Positions 29,073-38,772 are shown, counted from the first letter of the stretch. The stretch is 64,000 nucleotides of DNA from Oceaniovalibus sp. ACAM 378 (GCF_008085915.1 NZ_VSJK01000015.1:56778-120777); one strand, 5' to 3'. Numbers and translations are program-made. Notes: generated by a model from the sequence alone, not told the origin.

Positions 29073-30502
29073 CCCGCTCTTCACATACGGTCGAAAAAAT
29101 CGGCGGCACGTCCATGTCGCGGGTGCGCGAACTCAAGGACACGCTGTTTTTGGGCGACCGCACCGGGGATGAACTTTATGGTCGCATTTTCGTGGTGTCC
29201 GCTTTTGGCGGCATCACGAATATGTTGTTGGAAGACAAGAAAACCGGCGCGCCCGGGGTTTATGGCCATTTCATCAACGCCGACACCAAGCACCACTGGC
29301 AAGAGGCGGTCACCCGGGTCGCCGACGAAATGCGAAAGCTGAACCGGGAGGTGCTCGATCATCCGGCGGACATCGAACAGGCAGATGGTTTTGTCTCTGA
29401 CAGGACAGTCGGGGCGCACAACTGCCTGATCGACTTGCAACGGCTTTGCGCATACGGACACTTCCGGCTGTCTGAGCACATGCTGCAAATTCGCGAGCTG
29501 CTTTCGGGGCTGGGCGAGGCACATTCGGCCTTCGTTACCACGTTGCTGTTGCGAAGGGCGGGCATAAGCGCCCGCTTTGTGGATCTGTCGGGCTGGCGCG
29601 ACGAGGGCAACGTGACCCTGCACGAGCGTATCGCCAACGCGATGGAAAAGATCGACCCTCATACCGAGATGCCTATCGTCACCGGTTATGCGCAGTGCGC
29701 CGAGGGGCTGATGCGCGAATTCGACCGTGGCTATTCCGAGGTGACCTTTTCAAAGCTCGCCGCGCTGACGAATGCTCGCGAAGCGATCATCCACAAGGAA
29801 TTCCATCTCTCGTCCGCTGACCCCCGGCTGGTTGGCGAAAAGAACGTGTCCAAGCTTGGGCGCACAAATTATGATGTTGCCGATCAACTGGCCAACATGG
29901 GCATGGAGGCGATTCATCCCAAGGCGGCCAAGACCCTGCGTCAGGCCGATGTGCCGCTGCGGGTGACCAACGCATTCGAACCGCACGATCCGGGCACCCT
30001 GATTGACGACCGGAAGGCCGAGACACCTGCTGTCGAGATCATCACTGGCCTCGACATCGTGACGCTTGAGGTGTTCGAACAGGATATGGTCGGTGTCAAA
30101 GGCTATGATGTGGCAATCCTCGAGTGTCTCAAGCGCCATAATGCACGGATTGTGTCGAAGGTTTCGAACGCCAATACGATCACGCACTACCTTGACACCT
30201 CGCTCAAGACGACAAGACGGATCGAAAAGGATATTACCAAGGCCTTTCCGGCAGCCGAGATCACCACCCGCACCCTGGCCATGGTCTCGGTCATCGGGCG
30301 CGACCTGAAGGGTCTGTCGGTACTCCAGCGCGGATTGGAAACCATCGCCAACGCCGGACTCTCGACCATCGGAGCCAGTCAGGGGCCGCGAAAGGTTGAC
30401 GTGCAGTTCATTCTGAACCGCGACGCGCTGCAACCTGTCATCAAGGCACTGCACGCCGAATTCATCGAACTTGCTCGGCCAAAGTTGACATGTGCTGCCT
30501 AG
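29069..30502 (+). CDS. ask: Ectoine-specific aspartokinase (Ask_Ect)
   Basis: A 477-residue aspartate kinase with the dedicated sequence type that closes ect operons. It starts VEKIGGTSMSRVRELKD (KxGGTSM nucleotide loop) and has FSKLAALTNAREAIIHKEFHLSSADPRLV and two C-terminal ACT domains. These enzymes are less feedback-inhibited and feed aspartyl phosphate into ectoine. ATG at 29069 overlaps the ectC stop (ATGA). The gene ends 10 bases before the 9-bp minisatellite. Confidence 0.93.
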   Translation: MTRSSHTVEKIGGTSMSRVRELKDTLFLGDRTGDELYGRIFVVSAFGGITNMLLEDKKTGAPGVYGHFINADTKHHWQEAVTRVADEMRKLNREVLDHPADIEQADGFVSDRTVGAHNCLIDLQRLCAYGHFRLSEHMLQIRELLSGLGEAHSAFVTTLLLRRAGISARFVDLSGWRDEGNVTLHERIANAMEKIDPHTEMPIVTGYAQCAEGLMREFDRGYSEVTFSKLAALTNAREAIIHKEFHLSSADPRLVGEKNVSKLGRTNYDVADQLANMGMEAIHPKAAKTLRQADVPLRVTNAFEPHDPGTLIDDRKAETPAVEIITGLDIVTLEVFEQDMVGVKGYDVAILECLKRHNARIVSKVSNANTITHYLDTSLKTTRRIEKDITKAFPAAEITTRTLAMVSVIGRDLKGLSVLQRGLETIANAGLSTIGASQGPRKVDVQFILNRDALQPVIKALHAEFIELARPKLTCAA

Positions 30503-30511
30503 ACAAGTGAA

Positions 30512-30590
30512 ATCCGGGTCATCCGGGTCATCCGGGTCATCCGGGTCATCCGGGTCATCCGGGTCATCCGGGTCATCCGGGTCATCCGGG
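30512..30590. repeat. 9-bp perfect minisatellite
   Basis: Eight complete and one partial head-to-tail copy of ATCCGGGTC with no mismatches, starting ten bases after the ask stop codon. It lies between the ectoine operon and the convergent acyltransferase gene and is not inside a believable gene. Nine bases is a multiple of three, so readings in any frame give simple peptide repeats (such as Asp-Asp-Pro); these are not taken as proteins. Confidence 0.95.
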
Positions 30591-30730
30591 CCTGCCCTGC
30601 GCGGCATCTTGCCCGTATAGCAATTCCACCTTTAGCAAGGCGGCCGGCGCCGCCACAGGGGATGCGCGTCAGGGTGATCCACAGGGGCCTTGCCGAGCTG
30701 ACAGATGATCGCGTCACCTGATGGGGCGGG

Positions 30731-31444
30731 TCAGCTCAATCTCGACCGCTCTGCCTCCATCAGTGACTCGGTTTTTCGAACGAACGACTCTGCAGGCATT
30801 CCCGCTGGGATCGGAGCCAGATACGAGACGGTGATTGTCCCGCCACGTTTGCATGATCCGCCAAGCCCCCAGAATTTGCCCGAGTTCACCAGAACGGGCA
30901 GCACGGGCGTTCCCAGCTTTGCATACAGCAACTCCACACCCCGCTTGAACTTGATCGGTTCAAGCTCCTTCATGCGTGACCCCTCTGGAAAAATGAGCAC
31001 CGAGCGACCGCTTGCGAGCGCTTCACGACTCTCTTTCAGCATAGATTTCAATGCCTTGGATCCGCTCTCTCGGTCAATGATGATCATCGGGGATTTTCGC
31101 AGGTACCAACCGATGATCGGAATCCGCAGCAGTTCCTGTTTAGCGACAATTGCTACATCAGGAAAGAGAACCAGAAACGCGAGCGTTTCCCAGGTGGATT
31201 GATGATTGCAGACGATAAGACAGGGTTCCGCCGGAATCAGCTCGCGCCCCACCTCGACATAGTCCAGCCCAACGACATGCTTCAGCCCGAACAGCACCCC
31301 GCGCACCCACAGACGGGTTGCCGCCCGAATTGCCTTTCGCGGCGACCCAACGAGCCAGAGGCCCAGCACTCCCAAAGCGAACCAAACGGTCCAGCTGGCA
31401 AGGAACGCGTCGAACAGGCGCGATTTCAATTTGTTTTGAGGCAT
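30731..31444 (-). CDS. 1-acyl-sn-glycerol-3-phosphate acyltransferase
   Basis: A PlsC-family enzyme of 237 residues that acylates lysophosphatidate in the inner membrane. One membrane helix (about residues 12-35), then the active-site box NHQSTWET (HX4E instead of the common HX4D), RIPIIGWYLRK and the substrate box FPEGSRMKELEP. ATG at 31444 is favoured by GGAA about 8 bases upstream; ATG 31453 is an alternative. Convergent with the ectoine operon. Confidence 0.88.
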   Translation of the reverse strand: MPQNKLKSRLFDAFLASWTVWFALGVLGLWLVGSPRKAIRAATRLWVRGVLFGLKHVVGLDYVEVGRELIPAEPCLIVCNHQSTWETLAFLVLFPDVAIVAKQELLRIPIIGWYLRKSPMIIIDRESGSKALKSMLKESREALASGRSVLIFPEGSRMKELEPIKFKRGVELLYAKLGTPVLPVLVNSGKFWGLGGSCKRGGTITVSYLAPIPAGMPAESFVRKTESLMEAERSRLS

Positions 31445-31453
31445 GGGACTCAT

Positions 31454-32004
31454 TCCGTTGAAACACTCTCGCTGATTTTAGGCTTGGCCGCTGATTCACT
31501 TTCCGAAGTGAGGCGGGGGATCTGCGATACTGGGACCAGAACAACTGGCGCAAGGCGCACTGGTTTACGAGTTCTCGATAGAAGATCATGGCCCTCAGGA
31601 CCACCTCCTTTGATATAGATTGCTTCGTCAATTTGACTGCTCGCGGCAAAATTCCGCTCCCCGGAGGCCGCCTTGGCCCTGGGTTCACTCGAAACGCTTT
31701 AAGCCTCAGCCAAGACTGTTCCAACTATATTGTCGAACCTACACGAGGCCTATGGGGTTATTCTGCAAGGACTTGGGTCGACGACGACGGTATCGTGAGC
31801 TCTCGGATGCATATGCAGGATCATATGCCGATAGCGAGTGAACGAACCAACTTTTTTATAGATTTTGTCCCGGAGCGGCACCTTGCCGCAAGTGCATAGG
31901 CCAGCGTAGATCAAGACTTGAGCCCGGGCAATCAACTGTAAGGGACTGTTCTGCCGGAAAAAAAGACGGTTCGGAACCTCGTGTGGAATGGTTTGCCTGC
32001 CGCC
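31454..32004. other. Long intergenic stretch, nothing recognised
   Basis: About 550 bp between the acyltransferase and the DMT transporter gene, both on the minus strand. Several short reading frames cross it but none has a recognisable domain, good start signal or gene-like codon use. It may be remnant DNA. Confidence 0.45.
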
Positions 32005-32946
32005 CTACAGATCCTGCCCCGGCATATTCACCTGTCGACCACGCCAATGAATGAATAGCCCCGAAACGATGATCAAACCTGATCCCACGAGCATCGAAAA
32101 ACTCAGCTTCTCGCCAAATAACAGCACGCCCAACGATATTCCAAAGAGCAGCCGTGTATATCGGAACGGGGTGACGGCTGAAACCTCTCCGGTTCGCATG
32201 GCTTTCATCAAGAATGAATAGGCGGTGACGCCCGCCAGCACAGCGCCCAAGAGATAGGAAGAAGTCTCAAGGCCGGGCCGTACGAAAGGGGCCGATTGCC
32301 AGACCGAAAATGCAACGCCGGCAACGACAATCGCCAAAAATCCATACAATCCAAGGATCAGAGTGCTTAACGAAGCAGGTGCCGCCCTGCTGGCCAAATC
32401 ACGCCCGGCAAAGCCAAACATTCCAATAACGGCGAGGATCGAAAGCAGCGAGAAGCTCTCGGTTCCCGGCCTGATAATGACTAAAACCCCAACCAAACCG
32501 ATAAGAATGGCTGTCCATCTGCGCCATCCCACCTTTTCGCCAAGAACCAATGCGGCACCTGCAACCACGACCAGTGGCGTCGCCTGCAAGATCACAGTCG
32601 CTGCCGATAAAGGGATCAGGGAAATTGCCAGCGTGTAGAACAGGCGGCCAACCACTTCGAACACCACGCGAACCCGCATCGGGCGTGAGACAACGTCCCG
32701 ACTGAACAGAGCCTCCTTGTTGAGGCGCGCCAGACAGGCAAAGATCAGCGCCCCGCCCAAGCCAAAGATGATCAAAATCTGACCAATCGGAAGCGTCTTG
32801 GAAGCGGTCTTGATAAATGAGTCCTCGATGGCAAAAATTGCCATCGCAGCGATCATCCAAACACTGCCAAGCAGGTTGGCGCTGTGGTCATTCGCAATCT
32901 TGGGGGTCACAAGTATTCCGATGCGGGCTTGCGCTCTGACGCTCAC
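32005..32946 (-). CDS. DMT-superfamily (EamA) transporter
   Basis: A 313-residue integral membrane protein of ten helices arranged as two EamA repeats (about residues 28-165 and 175-305). The repeats end in IPLSAATVILQATPLVVVAGAALVLGEK and RYTRLLFGISLGVLLFGEKLS, the conserved helix 4-5 hinge region. Such proteins export metabolites; the substrate cannot be read. The start is GTG at 32946; a second GTG at 32910 preceded by GGAA may be the real one. Confidence 0.85.
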   Translation of the reverse strand: MSVRAQARIGILVTPKIANDHSANLLGSVWMIAAMAIFAIEDSFIKTASKTLPIGQILIIFGLGGALIFACLARLNKEALFSRDVVSRPMRVRVVFEVVGRLFYTLAISLIPLSAATVILQATPLVVVAGAALVLGEKVGWRRWTAILIGLVGVLVIIRPGTESFSLLSILAVIGMFGFAGRDLASRAAPASLSTLILGLYGFLAIVVAGVAFSVWQSAPFVRPGLETSSYLLGAVLAGVTAYSFLMKAMRTGEVSAVTPFRYTRLLFGISLGVLLFGEKLSFSMLVGSGLIIVSGLFIHWRGRQVNMPGQDL

Positions 32947-33269
32947 ATTCAGCGAGAGATCAGCATTGGTCCATTTCGGGTCTGATGCCTGATAGGTTCC
33001 GTTCCGTCAATGTGGAAGCATCGATCCCGCTTGGTGTCATGCGGTGCAAATGCGCAAACCGGCCCTTCCGGATCTAACGGGCCATGGAACACTGAGCTGC
33101 GCCGGGTCTGCCAGATCTCGTTTCCCCGTTTTCGGCTTCTGGTCCCTGATATTGCGAGGCGATAGAGAAAATCGGACATCACGGTTCCGCCCAAATGCGC
33201 CATCAATCGATCAAGGTCACAGGTGATTTGTATTTCTCAACTTCACTGACCGGATTTTACGAGGTTACT
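32947..33269. other. Intergenic, nothing recognised
   Basis: About 320 bp between the DMT transporter start and the LysR gene end. A minus-strand frame (MSDFLYRLAISG onward) crosses part of it, but lacks clear homology or a start signal, so I do not call a gene. Confidence 0.4.
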
Positions 33270-34220
33270 TCAGAGCGAGCGCGGCCTCGGCAATGTCGCA
33301 AGTCCGGCGGCTTCCAAATGCGTCAGCAATGCTGTTTCAACCGGGGTCATGTGCCGTTCCGCATCCACAAGCGAAAACACATCCACCAGCGGCGGAGGGA
33401 CCGGTACCGGTACCTGCCACAGCCGCGCACCATAACGAATGGCATGTCCGCGTGCCATGCAGCCGATGGCGGTGCCACTCTCGATCAGTTCCGACAAGTC
33501 CACAATGCCCGTCGCCGCAGCAATCACCCGGTCGCCGATGCCGTGTCGCACCCGCCAGACCGTGAGCGCCGAAAGCGCGCCTGCCATCCGGTCCTCTTCA
33601 TAGCCGACCACGTCCGATGCGGCGAGAACCGCGAGGTCGATGTCTTTCTGACGAAACAGCGGATGTTCGGGCCCGCAATAAACGCCGAATTCCTGACTTC
33701 TCAGCGGCTTTGCCCGCAACCGTTGGATCGTCGGGTCGACCCGGGTGCAAAAGCCGACCGACGACGCCCGTTGTTGCAACGCCTGCGCGACCTCGTGGCA
33801 CGGCGTCGAGCGGATCGACAGTGTTACATCGGGATGCTGGCGGCGGAAGTCTTCCAGAACCGGCGTGATATCGTCCATCTCAAGGTGCGACGAGCGATGC
33901 ACCACCACAGTTCCCGACAGGGCCCGGCCCCCGTCGGCGGTCAGATCGTTCAACCGCACAACCCCGCCATAGATTTCCAACACCTCGCGATAGACTGCCT
34001 CGCCGGCCCGGGTCACCCGAAAGGCCTGACCACCGCCGCGTTCAACCAGCCGTTGATCCAGTCGTTCCTCGAGCCGCCGCAGCGCCGCAGAAACCGAGGG
34101 TTGCGACACGTTCAACCGGTTCGCCGCAGCCGTGATCGACCTTTCCTGCACAATGACCATGAAGGTCAGCAGCAGGTTCCAATCAAGTTGCATCGCCAGA
34201 CGGTCGAGTGGAAAACTCAT
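33270..34220 (-). CDS. LysR-family transcriptional regulator
   Basis: A 316-residue regulator. N-terminal winged helix (residues about 12-70): LLLTFMVIVQERSITAAANRLNVSQPSVSAALRRLEERL. A C-terminal periplasmic-binding-like effector domain follows. The ATG at 34220 overlaps the stop of the upstream ATPase gene (ATGA), so it is the last gene of the ABC operon rather than being divergent from it as is usual for LysR. An alternative start is ATG 34193 (MQLDWNLL). Confidence 0.88.
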   Translation of the reverse strand: MSFPLDRLAMQLDWNLLLTFMVIVQERSITAAANRLNVSQPSVSAALRRLEERLDQRLVERGGGQAFRVTRAGEAVYREVLEIYGGVVRLNDLTADGGRALSGTVVVHRSSHLEMDDITPVLEDFRRQHPDVTLSIRSTPCHEVAQALQQRASSVGFCTRVDPTIQRLRAKPLRSQEFGVYCGPEHPLFRQKDIDLAVLAASDVVGYEEDRMAGALSALTVWRVRHGIGDRVIAAATGIVDLSELIESGTAIGCMARGHAIRYGARLWQVPVPVPPPLVDVFSLVDAERHMTPVETALLTHLEAAGLATLPRPRSL

Positions 34221-35200
34221 GTGGCCGGTGTCTCCAGCATCGGTTCTGCGAAATGGCACAATGCCATCCGCGCCTCACCCGTCCGGCGCAAGGGCGGCGG
34301 CGTGGTGTCGCACAGGCCTTTTTCAGCGATCGGGCACCGGGTATGGAATGAACAGCCTTTCGGCACGTTTGTCGGGCTGGGGATATCGCCGGTCAGGCGC
34401 ATCCGGTCCGGGCGCGCCCGCGCCTCGGGGACGGGAACCGCCGAGAGCAAGGCGCGCGTATAGGGGTGGCACGGGTCATCGAACACCTGTTCGACGGGCC
34501 CTTCCTCGACAATACGCCCCAGATACATCACCGCCACCCGTTCACACAAAAACCGTACTACAGCCAGGTTATGCGAGATGAAAAGCTGTGTCAGTGCGGG
34601 ACGAGTGGCGCGCAGATCCTTGAGAATGCCCAGGATTTGCGCCTGCACCGACACATCCAGCGCCGAGGTGGGTTCGTCCAGCACCAAAAGATCGGGCTCC
34701 AGCACCAGCGCGCGGGCGATACACACCCGCTGTTTTTGCCCACCTGACAGTTCGTGCGGATATCGATCATGAAACTGTGCCGACAGCCCCATGGCGTCCA
34801 GGGTTTCGGCTACCCGGTCACGCAACGCCTTGCCCCGCAGCGAGGTATTCAGGATCAGCCCCTCGGACACGGCACGCCGGATCGTCATGCGCGGGTTCAG
34901 CGACGAATGCGGGTCCTGAAAGATGATCTGCGCCTTCTGACGCAGCTTCTTAAGGTCGCGGTTTGATGCCCCGATCACATCCATCCCGTCAATTTCGATC
35001 TGGCCCGCTGTGGCCCTGACCAGCCGCAATGCCGTTTTGCCCACCGTGGTTTTGCCCGAGCCGCTTTCACCCACAAGACCCACGGTTTCACCGGCGCGCA
35101 GGGTCAACGACAGCTTTTCGACGGCCCGCACCAACTGCCCGTTCACCAGCGGGAAATGCACGTCCAGATCGCGGATCGCCAACATCGCCGGGTCAGACAT
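34217..35200 (-). CDS. Peptide/nickel ABC transporter ATP-binding protein (DppF/OppF type)
   Basis: A 327-residue ATPase: Walker A GESGSGKTT, Q-loop IIFQDPHSSLNPR, signature LSGGQKQR, Walker B LLVLDEPTSALD, His-switch FISHNL. The C-terminal oligopeptide-type extension includes PHPYTRALLSAVP-like sequence and a Cys cluster (CSFHTRCPIAEKGLC). ATG at 35200 lies 8 bases inside the preceding gene; the open frame further upstream is the shadow of that gene. Fourth transport gene of the operon. Confidence 0.92.
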   Translation of the reverse strand: MSDPAMLAIRDLDVHFPLVNGQLVRAVEKLSLTLRAGETVGLVGESGSGKTTVGKTALRLVRATAGQIEIDGMDVIGASNRDLKKLRQKAQIIFQDPHSSLNPRMTIRRAVSEGLILNTSLRGKALRDRVAETLDAMGLSAQFHDRYPHELSGGQKQRVCIARALVLEPDLLVLDEPTSALDVSVQAQILGILKDLRATRPALTQLFISHNLAVVRFLCERVAVMYLGRIVEEGPVEQVFDDPCHPYTRALLSAVPVPEARARPDRMRLTGDIPSPTNVPKGCSFHTRCPIAEKGLCDTTPPPLRRTGEARMALCHFAEPMLETPAT

Positions 35201-36197
35201 GGGCGGGTTCCTTTTTGCGTTCATCGTCATAAAGGGTGCAGGCGACGCGGTGCGCTTCGCCGACCGGGCGCATGGGAACCGGAACGCCGCAAGCCGGGGC
35301 CGCCTGCGCACAACGCGCAGCGAACAGGCAACCTGACGGCGGGTGCAGCAAGTCGGGCAACGTCCCCGGAATCGACGCAAGCCGGTCCTGACGGCGGAAC
35401 GGGTGCGGCAGCGCCGCAAGCAGCCCCTGAGTATAGGGATGGGCCGGCGCGTCGAAAATTTGCGCAATCGGCGCATCTTCGACAACTTTACCCGCATACA
35501 TCACGGCAACGCGCGAACAGACCTGCGCCACAACGCCAAGATCGTGCGAGATCATGATCATTGTCAGCCCCATCTCGTCGACCAGTCCCGCCATCAGGTC
35601 AAGGATCTGTGCCTGAATCGTCACGTCAAGCGCCGTGGTGGGTTCATCTGCGATCAAAAGCCGGGGTTTTGCGGCCAGCGCCATGGCAATCAACACCCGC
35701 TGCCGCATCCCGCCCGACAACTCGTGAGGATAGGCGGCAAGCTGGCGCTCGGGATTGGGCAGTTGCACCTTTTCCAGCATGTCCAGCGCGATAGCTTTGG
35801 CCTCGACCCGTTTGATGCGCCCGCCCGATTGGGCGCGGATTGCGTCGATCAATTGCGTGCCGATGCGGAACACCGGGTTCAGATAGGTCATCGGATCCTG
35901 AAAGATCATCGCCACCTGACGGCCACGCACCTGGCGCAACTCGCGGTCGGACAGGCCCAACAGCTCGCGACCGGCCAGTTTTACCGACCCGCCGGTGATC
36001 CGTGCGGGCGGTGTCGGGACCAGCCCGAACGCGGCGCGAGTCAGCACCGATTTGCCACATCCGGTTTCCCCGACCAGACCAAGCGCCTCGCCCGGTTGCA
36101 GCGACAGGTTCACGCGGTCGATGGCATGATAGGTGCCGTCGAACGTGTCGAACACCAGCGAGAAATCGCGGATATCAAGAAGGGGCTCTTTGGTCAT
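35193..36197 (-). CDS. Peptide/nickel ABC transporter ATP-binding protein (DppD/OppD type)
   Basis: A 334-residue ATPase: Walker [10 protein letters not shown]-loop [13 protein letters not shown], signature LSGGMRQR, Walker [13 protein letters not shown], then the DppD-like C-terminus with [12 protein letters not shown] and a Cys-rich loop ([14 protein letters not shown]). ATG at 36197 (MTKEPLLDI) begins 2 bases before the DppC-like gene ends on the other side. Forms the ATPase heterodimer with the DppF-like subunit. Confidence 0.92.
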   Translation of the reverse strand: MTKEPLLDIRDFSLVFDTFDGTYHAIDRVNLSLQPGEALGLVGETGCGKSVLTRAAFGLVPTPPARITGGSVKLAGRELLGLSDRELRQVRGRQVAMIFQDPMTYLNPVFRIGTQLIDAIRAQSGGRIKRVEAKAIALDMLEKVQLPNPERQLAAYPHELSGGMRQRVLIAMALAAKPRLLIADEPTTALDVTIQAQILDLMAGLVDEMGLTMIMISHDLGVVAQVCSRVAVMYAGKVVEDAPIAQIFDAPAHPYTQGLLAALPHPFRRQDRLASIPGTLPDLLHPPSGCLFAARCAQAAPACGVPVPMRPVGEAHRVACTLYDDERKKEPAHV

Positions 36198-36199
36198 GC

Positions 36200-37099
36200 T
36201 TACCTCTGGCGCGGGTCGAAAACGTCGCGCAGGCCGTCTCCGAGAAGGTTGAAGCCAAGAACCGTCAGATAGATTGCGAGACCCGGAAAGAACGTCGCCC
36301 ACCACCAGTCGGGCAGATAGGCCCGCCCGGTCGCGATCATCGCGCCCCATTCAGGATAGGGCGGTTGCGCACCCAACCCCAGAAAACCAAGGGATGCCGC
36401 CCCGAGAATCGCCATGCCCATATCCATCGATGCCTTGACGATGATCGGTGACAGGCAGTTCGGCAGCACATGCACGAAAAGCACGCGCAGAGGACCGGCA
36501 CCCAAGGCGCGCGCCGCATCCACATAGGTTTCGTTGCGTTCGCTCAGCGTTTTGGCCTGCACCAGTCGCACATATCCCGGCCACCAGACCAGCGACAACG
36601 CAATCATCGCATTGAGGATACCGGGGCCAAGTGCGCCAACAATGGCGATGGCCAGAATCAGACCGGGGATCGACAGAAAGATGTCGGTGATCCGCATGAT
36701 GACTTCGGAAATCCACCCGCTTGTCATTCCGGCGATCAGACCCAGGGGCACGCCGATCAGAATCGCGATGCCGGTGACCGTCACCCCGATCTGCAATGTG
36801 GTGCGCGCGCCGATCAAAACCCGCGACAGGATGTCCGAGCCGACCTGATCGGTGCCAAACCAATGCTCGGCTGACGGTGGCAGCAGCTTTGCCGCGAAAT
36901 CGACCGCGCCATAGGCATCTTCCGGGTAGGGGGCCAGCCAAGGTCCGAACGCGGCAATGAACAGGAATAACACCACGATCACGAGGCCCAGCATCGACGA
37001 AAAGCTGCGCGAATAGGTCTTGATCGCGCGACGCGTCTCGCGAAACCGCATGGGCGGTCGGATCGCGGCTGTACGCGGTTCAAGCGATGCGTCGGTCAT
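36200..37099 (-). CDS. Peptide/nickel ABC transporter permease (DppC type)
   Basis: A 299-residue permease with about six helices. The N-terminal OppC-type region (YSRSFSSMLGLVIVVLFLFIAAFGPWLAPY) is followed by the inner-membrane permease signature around EAA loop residues (DAARALGAGPLRVLFVHVLPNCLSPIIV). ATG at 37099 was chosen (MTDASLEPRT); the longer frame is not conserved. Partner of the DppB-like permease. Confidence 0.92.
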   Translation of the reverse strand: MTDASLEPRTAAIRPPMRFRETRRAIKTYSRSFSSMLGLVIVVLFLFIAAFGPWLAPYPEDAYGAVDFAAKLLPPSAEHWFGTDQVGSDILSRVLIGARTTLQIGVTVTGIAILIGVPLGLIAGMTSGWISEVIMRITDIFLSIPGLILAIAIVGALGPGILNAMIALSLVWWPGYVRLVQAKTLSERNETYVDAARALGAGPLRVLFVHVLPNCLSPIIVKASMDMGMAILGAASLGFLGLGAQPPYPEWGAMIATGRAYLPDWWWATFFPGLAIYLTVLGFNLLGDGLRDVFDPRQR

Positions 37100-37109
37100 C
37101 TTTGCACTT

Positions 37110-38120
37110 TCATATCTGGTTGCGCACCCGCGGATCGAGAAGCGCATAGGCCAGATCAATCAGCAGGTTGGTCAGCATGAAGGCCGCGCCCAGAATCAGC
37201 GTCACAGCCATGATCGGTTCGAAATCGGAAGAGATTGCAGCCTTGGCGGCGTAAAGTCCGATGCCGGGAAAATCGAACACGCTTTCGACCAGAACCGTAC
37301 CCCCCAGCATCCAGCCGAACCGCAGCCCGATCATCGCCAGCGTCGGCAGGATCGCGTTCTTCAACGCATAGATGGCCACAATCCTGAACGGCCCGATTCC
37401 CTGGGCGCGGGCATTCACCACATAATCGCGGCCCAACACCTCGAGCATTTCGGCACGGTTCACCCGGATGATCGCTGCCAGAGCCGGAAAGCTGAGCGCG
37501 ATCGCGGGCAGGACCATATGTTTCAGCGCGTTTCCGGCGGTTGCCGGGTCGCCCGCCAGCAACGCATCGAAAGTAATCATGCCGGTGATCCTTGGCGGCA
37601 CCTCGTCAAAAATTCCCAGTCGTCCACCCAGTGGGAACAGCCCCAATTCAAGCGAAAGATACCATTGCAGCATCAGACCCAGCCAGAACATCGGTAAGGC
37701 AACGCCGGACACCGACAGAAAGCGGATCGCGTGATCGGGCAGGCGGTTCTGATACACCGCAGCCAGAACGCCGAAAGGCACACCAAGGACGACGGCGATC
37801 AGAATCGAGAACAACACCAGTTCCAATGTCGCGGGCAGGAAAACCGCGACATCCTGCGCGACCGGGCGACTGGTATAGACCGAGTTGCCGAGATCGCCCT
37901 GTGCCAGCTGCCCCAGATAGAAAAGGAAACGCGCAGGCAGCGGGCGGTCGAACCCGCGCTCGACGCGAATTTTCTCGACCATCTCCTGCGAGGCATCAGG
38001 CCCCGCCGCCAGACGTGCCGGATCGCCGGGGGCAATGTTGGTCACGGTAAAGGTGATAACCGCCAGCCCCAACAGCATGACCAGCATCAGGCTCAGTCGT
38101 TTGATAATCAGTCGTTTCAT
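37110..38120 (-). CDS. Peptide/nickel ABC transporter permease (DppB type)
   Basis: A 336-residue permease with six helices. It starts with the typical DppB N-terminus (LIIKRLSLMLVMLLGLAVITFTVTNIAPGDPARL) and carries the EAA loop (YVVNARAQGIGPFRIVAIYALKNAILPTLAMIGL). ATG at 38120. It follows the truncated binding-protein gene by about 70 bp and is therefore the first intact gene of the operon. Confidence 0.92.
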   Translation of the reverse strand: MKRLIIKRLSLMLVMLLGLAVITFTVTNIAPGDPARLAAGPDASQEMVEKIRVERGFDRPLPARFLFYLGQLAQGDLGNSVYTSRPVAQDVAVFLPATLELVLFSILIAVVLGVPFGVLAAVYQNRLPDHAIRFLSVSGVALPMFWLGLMLQWYLSLELGLFPLGGRLGIFDEVPPRITGMITFDALLAGDPATAGNALKHMVLPAIALSFPALAAIIRVNRAEMLEVLGRDYVVNARAQGIGPFRIVAIYALKNAILPTLAMIGLRFGWMLGGTVLVESVFDFPGIGLYAAKAAISSDFEPIMAVTLILGAAFMLTNLLIDLAYALLDPRVRNQI

Positions 38121-38193
38121 CGCACCTGCCGACCGTTGCATGGAAACAGGCGCCGCCGTCCTGGCGGCGCCCCGTCATATTAGCCCGAAAGGA

Positions 38194-38757
38194 TCAGGGC
38201 TGGATGCTCAGCGGATAGAGATCCACCTCGCCCGTCATGCGGATCGGGCTGTCTTCGTAGCCTTTGACATAAGTTTTATAGGCGAACATGCGTTGACGCA
38301 TCATGCCGAAGATCTCGGGTTGCAGATCGACGATCCGCTGCTGGATCTCGGCATAGATCGGTGCCCGTTGATCCCATTCAGAAAGCTTGCGGGCCTCTTC
38401 GATCATCGCGATCAGCTCCGGGTCTTCCAGAAAATGCGACGCATAGTATTTGCCTTGCGACGACGGATGATACTGGATCGCCACCGCGTCGGGATCGGTT
38501 GAAACCGGTGTGGTGAAGATCGCCATCAGATCGGGGCTTTCGGCCACGTCTGACGCGCGGGACACCATGTTGGGCCAGGTCAGCGGCACCATCTCAAGCT
38601 CGATGTTCAGATCGCGCAGGCTGTTCAACAGGGCAAGCCCCATCTGACGCTGCTGTTCCAGACCCTGGACATAGACATATTCCAGGGTGATTCCACCGTC
38701 CGGCCAGGCCGATTTGGCCAGATATTCGCGGGCCTTTTCCAGATCCTTGCGCGGCAT
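38194..38757 (-). pseudogene. 5'-truncated oligopeptide-type substrate-binding protein gene
   Basis: Only the C-terminal third (about 187 residues) of an SBP_bac_5 (DppA/OppA-like) protein remains. It begins at DLEKAREYLAKSAWPDGGITLEYV and continues through VPLTWPNMVSRASD to the true C-terminus. Full-length members have 500-540 residues with a signal peptide, so some 330 residues and the promoter are missing. The loss ends at the palindrome at 38755-38772. The dependent ABC operon has thus probably lost its promoter and its receptor. Confidence 0.85.
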
Positions 38758-38772
38758 GTCGATATCGACATG
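38755..38772. repeat. 18-bp perfect palindrome at a gene junction
   Basis: CATGTCGATATCGACATG is identical to its reverse complement. It sits at the point where the truncated binding-protein gene (minus strand) meets the truncated AroM-like gene (plus strand). Its two outer CATG ends supply the apparent start codons of both fragments. Confidence 0.95.

Noticed and set aside
30512..30590. CRISPR-like array
   Set aside because: Units are 9 bp and contiguous with no spacers, and no cas gene is present.
30499..30717. A repeat protein made of Met-Thr-Arg or Asp-Asp-Pro units on the minus strand
   Set aside because: Its periodicity is simply the 9-bp DNA repeat read in three frames; no start signal and no downstream domain.
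31588..31899. A 103-residue plus-strand reading frame in the 31.5-32.0 kb gap
   Set aside because: No Shine-Dalgarno, no recognisable family and unremarkable codon use; left as unassigned intergenic DNA.
33195..34463. A 422-residue plus-strand reading frame opposite the LysR gene
   Set aside because: Shadow of the LysR gene and the 3' end of the ATPase gene; no motif.
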